Assembly: GCA_024460105.1 (NCBI GenBank)
Contig: JANFXS010000006.1
Location: 124,001-188,000 of the forward strand
Reading direction: 5' to 3'
DNA length: 64,000 bases
Source: Anaerotignum faecicola
GTDB lineage: Bacteria > Bacillota > Clostridia > Lachnospirales > Anaerotignaceae
Numbering within the stretch: the stretch's first letter is position 1; every line of letters starts with the position of its first letter. Positions 62,939 through 64,000 of this stretch are shown here, one piece after another. The translations under genes and the position numbers were made by a program. A model generated the notes under the pieces. The model searched no databases, was not told where the DNA came from, and saw nothing but the letters and a program-made list of their open reading frames with translations.

Positions 62939-64000
62939 TCATCTTATTATATCAAGTATCAATTTTGGCGTTTCGGGTTTTTCATCGGAAATTTTGAGCG
63001 CTTCTGCAACTGTATTTGAAGCTGAACGGCACCTCGCTTCATCGGAGGAATAAACGGTTGCCAAAATGTCGCCTTTATTAACTTTATCGCCTATACGCAC
63101 ATTTAATATAATACCTGCACAGTAATCAATACTGTCTGTTTTTTTAGCGCGTCCCGCGCCTGTTTCGACGCTTGCGCGTCCTATCTGAGCTGTATCCATG
63201 CCGCTTATAAATCCTGAGTAAGCCGATTTGACTTCATACGAATACGGACATGTGCCGAATATATTATAGTTTTCTGTTATATCGGCGTTTCCTCCCTGCT
63301 GTGAAACTAATTCTTTAAATTTTAAAAGCCCTTTATTATTTGATATATTTTCCAACAGCATTTGCCTTGCCGTTTCTTCATTGTCAGCTTTTTGAGCGTT
63401 TATAAGCATATATGCCCCGAGGGTGAGGACGACTTCAAGGAGATCCCCTTTAACATTGCCTTTAAGCGTTTCTATTGCTTCGATTACCTCAAGGCTGTTT
63501 CCTATGTTTTGACCTAGAGGCTGTTCCATACTGCTTATGACGGCCGTAACTTTTTTGCCGACGGATTTTCCGATTTCCGCCATTTGAACGGCAAGCTCCC
63601 GTGCAGATTTATAATCCTTCATAAATGCGCCGTTTCCACATTTGACGTCCAGAACTACGGCGTCGGCTCCGGCAGCGATTTTTTTGCTCATGATACTGCT
63701 TACTATCAGCGGAAGGCTGTCAACGGTTCCGGTTACATCGCGCAAAGAATAAAGTTTTTTATCTGCAGGGGTGAGGTTTTCGCTTTGCCCCATTATTACT
63801 ATACCGCTTTTGTTTGCGAACCTTATGGCGTCGTTTTTAGAAATGTTTACGTTAAAGCCCGGTATTGATTCAAGCTTGTCTATAGTTCCGCCTGAAAATC
63901 CAAGGCCTCGGCCGCTCATTTTAATAACGGGAGCTCCGAGAGAAGCAACAAGAGGAGCAAGTATAAGCGTTGTTGTGTCCGCAACGCCGCCGGTTGAATG
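62939..64000 (-). CDS. pdp: Pyrimidine-nucleoside phosphorylase (5' end outside window)
   Basis: C-terminal 353 residues of a phosphorylase cleaving uridine, thymidine and deoxyuridine. The frame is open to the window edge, beginning [16 protein letters not shown], the phosphate site of family members, then [29 protein letters not shown] and [16 protein letters not shown] with C-terminal barrel-sandwich domain. About 80 residues are missing. It lies 14 nt before deoB, so pdp-deoB is one leftward operon. Confidence 0.95.
   Translation of the reverse strand, partial: HSTGGVADTTTLILAPLVASLGAPVIKMSGRGLGFSGGTIDKLESIPGFNVNISKNDAIRFANKSGIVIMGQSENLTPADKKLYSLRDVTGTVDSLPLIVSSIMSKKIAAGADAVVLDVKCGNGAFMKDYKSARELAVQMAEIGKSVGKKVTAVISSMEQPLGQNIGNSLEVIEAIETLKGNVKGDLLEVVLTLGAYMLINAQKADNEETARQMLLENISNNKGLLKFKELVSQQGGNADITENYNIFGTCPYSYEVKSAYSGFISGMDTAQIGRASVETGAGRAKKTDSIDYCAGIILNVRIGDKVNKGDILATVYSSDEARCRSASNTVAEALKISDEKPETPKLILDIIR

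Overview
The window reads as chromosomal DNA of a low-GC anaerobic Clostridia, probably Lachnospirales-like. Supporting signs are strong AGGAGG-type ribosome binding sites, sigma-A type promoters, many rho-independent terminators, frequent AGG and ATA codons, genes common in that group (COG2509 FAD protein, alr-mazF, MgtE, copper-amine-oxidase-like stalk proteins, C_GCAxxG_C_C protein), and mobile elements typical of gut Firmicutes. The genus cannot be fixed from the sequence alone.

Layout. 0-30 kb is core chromosome: purine nucleoside phosphorylase, asparaginase, a decayed MATE transporter, a glycosyltransferase, a COG2509 oxidoreductase, CorA, a CAP-domain exoprotein with 33-bp tandem repeats, tRNA-Pro(GGG), a YHYH protein, an Xre regulator, a TerA/TerD-like stress protein, an M20 amidohydrolase, a chemoreceptor, two exported proteins, an OmpR/EnvZ-type two-component system, a FadR-type regulator, panB, a MacAB-like ABC efflux operon, coaBC with a C_GCAxxG_C_C gene, a TrxB-like flavoprotein, and an ECF sigma factor with a membrane partner. 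30.4-38 kb is an integrated element (element A) with a phage/plasmid-type Rep protein, PC4-like, DUF5681, HNH, resolvase, tyrosine integrase and RHH genes but no recognisable structural or transfer genes. 38-48 kb is core again: alkyltransferase-like protein, lipoproteins, split LysO exporter, acpS-nnrDE-lipoprotein-alr-mazF, an M23 peptidase, a PH-domain protein and mgtE behind a structured leader.

48.6-58.8 kb is a three-level nest. A decayed IS200/IS605 tnpA is split in two by a 9.5-kb Tn4451-like mobilizable transposon (large serine recombinase, MobV-type relaxase, RepA_N protein, Cys-rich protein, Xre regulator). That transposon has 16-bp terminal inverted repeats and itself carries an IS91-family insertion with its tyrosine recombinase. 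The transposon is visibly GC-richer than its host. 58.9-64 kb returns to core: an orphan TRAP-type binding protein, a 1.6-kb gene-poor stretch with hairpins and a small decayed gene, then deoB and pdp (cut by the window edge).

How the genes work together. punA, deoB and pdp belong to nucleoside salvage, feeding ribose and deoxyribose phosphates to glycolysis. panB and coaBC are separate steps of CoA synthesis. acpS and nnrDE maintain acyl carrier protein and NAD(P)H; alr supplies D-alanine for the wall. CorA and MgtE are alternative Mg2+ routes. The most interesting non-core signals are the nested transposons, element A with its attenuator and repeats, the structured mgtE leader, and a pair of related degenerate 340-bp sequences at 13.3 and 48.0 kb.
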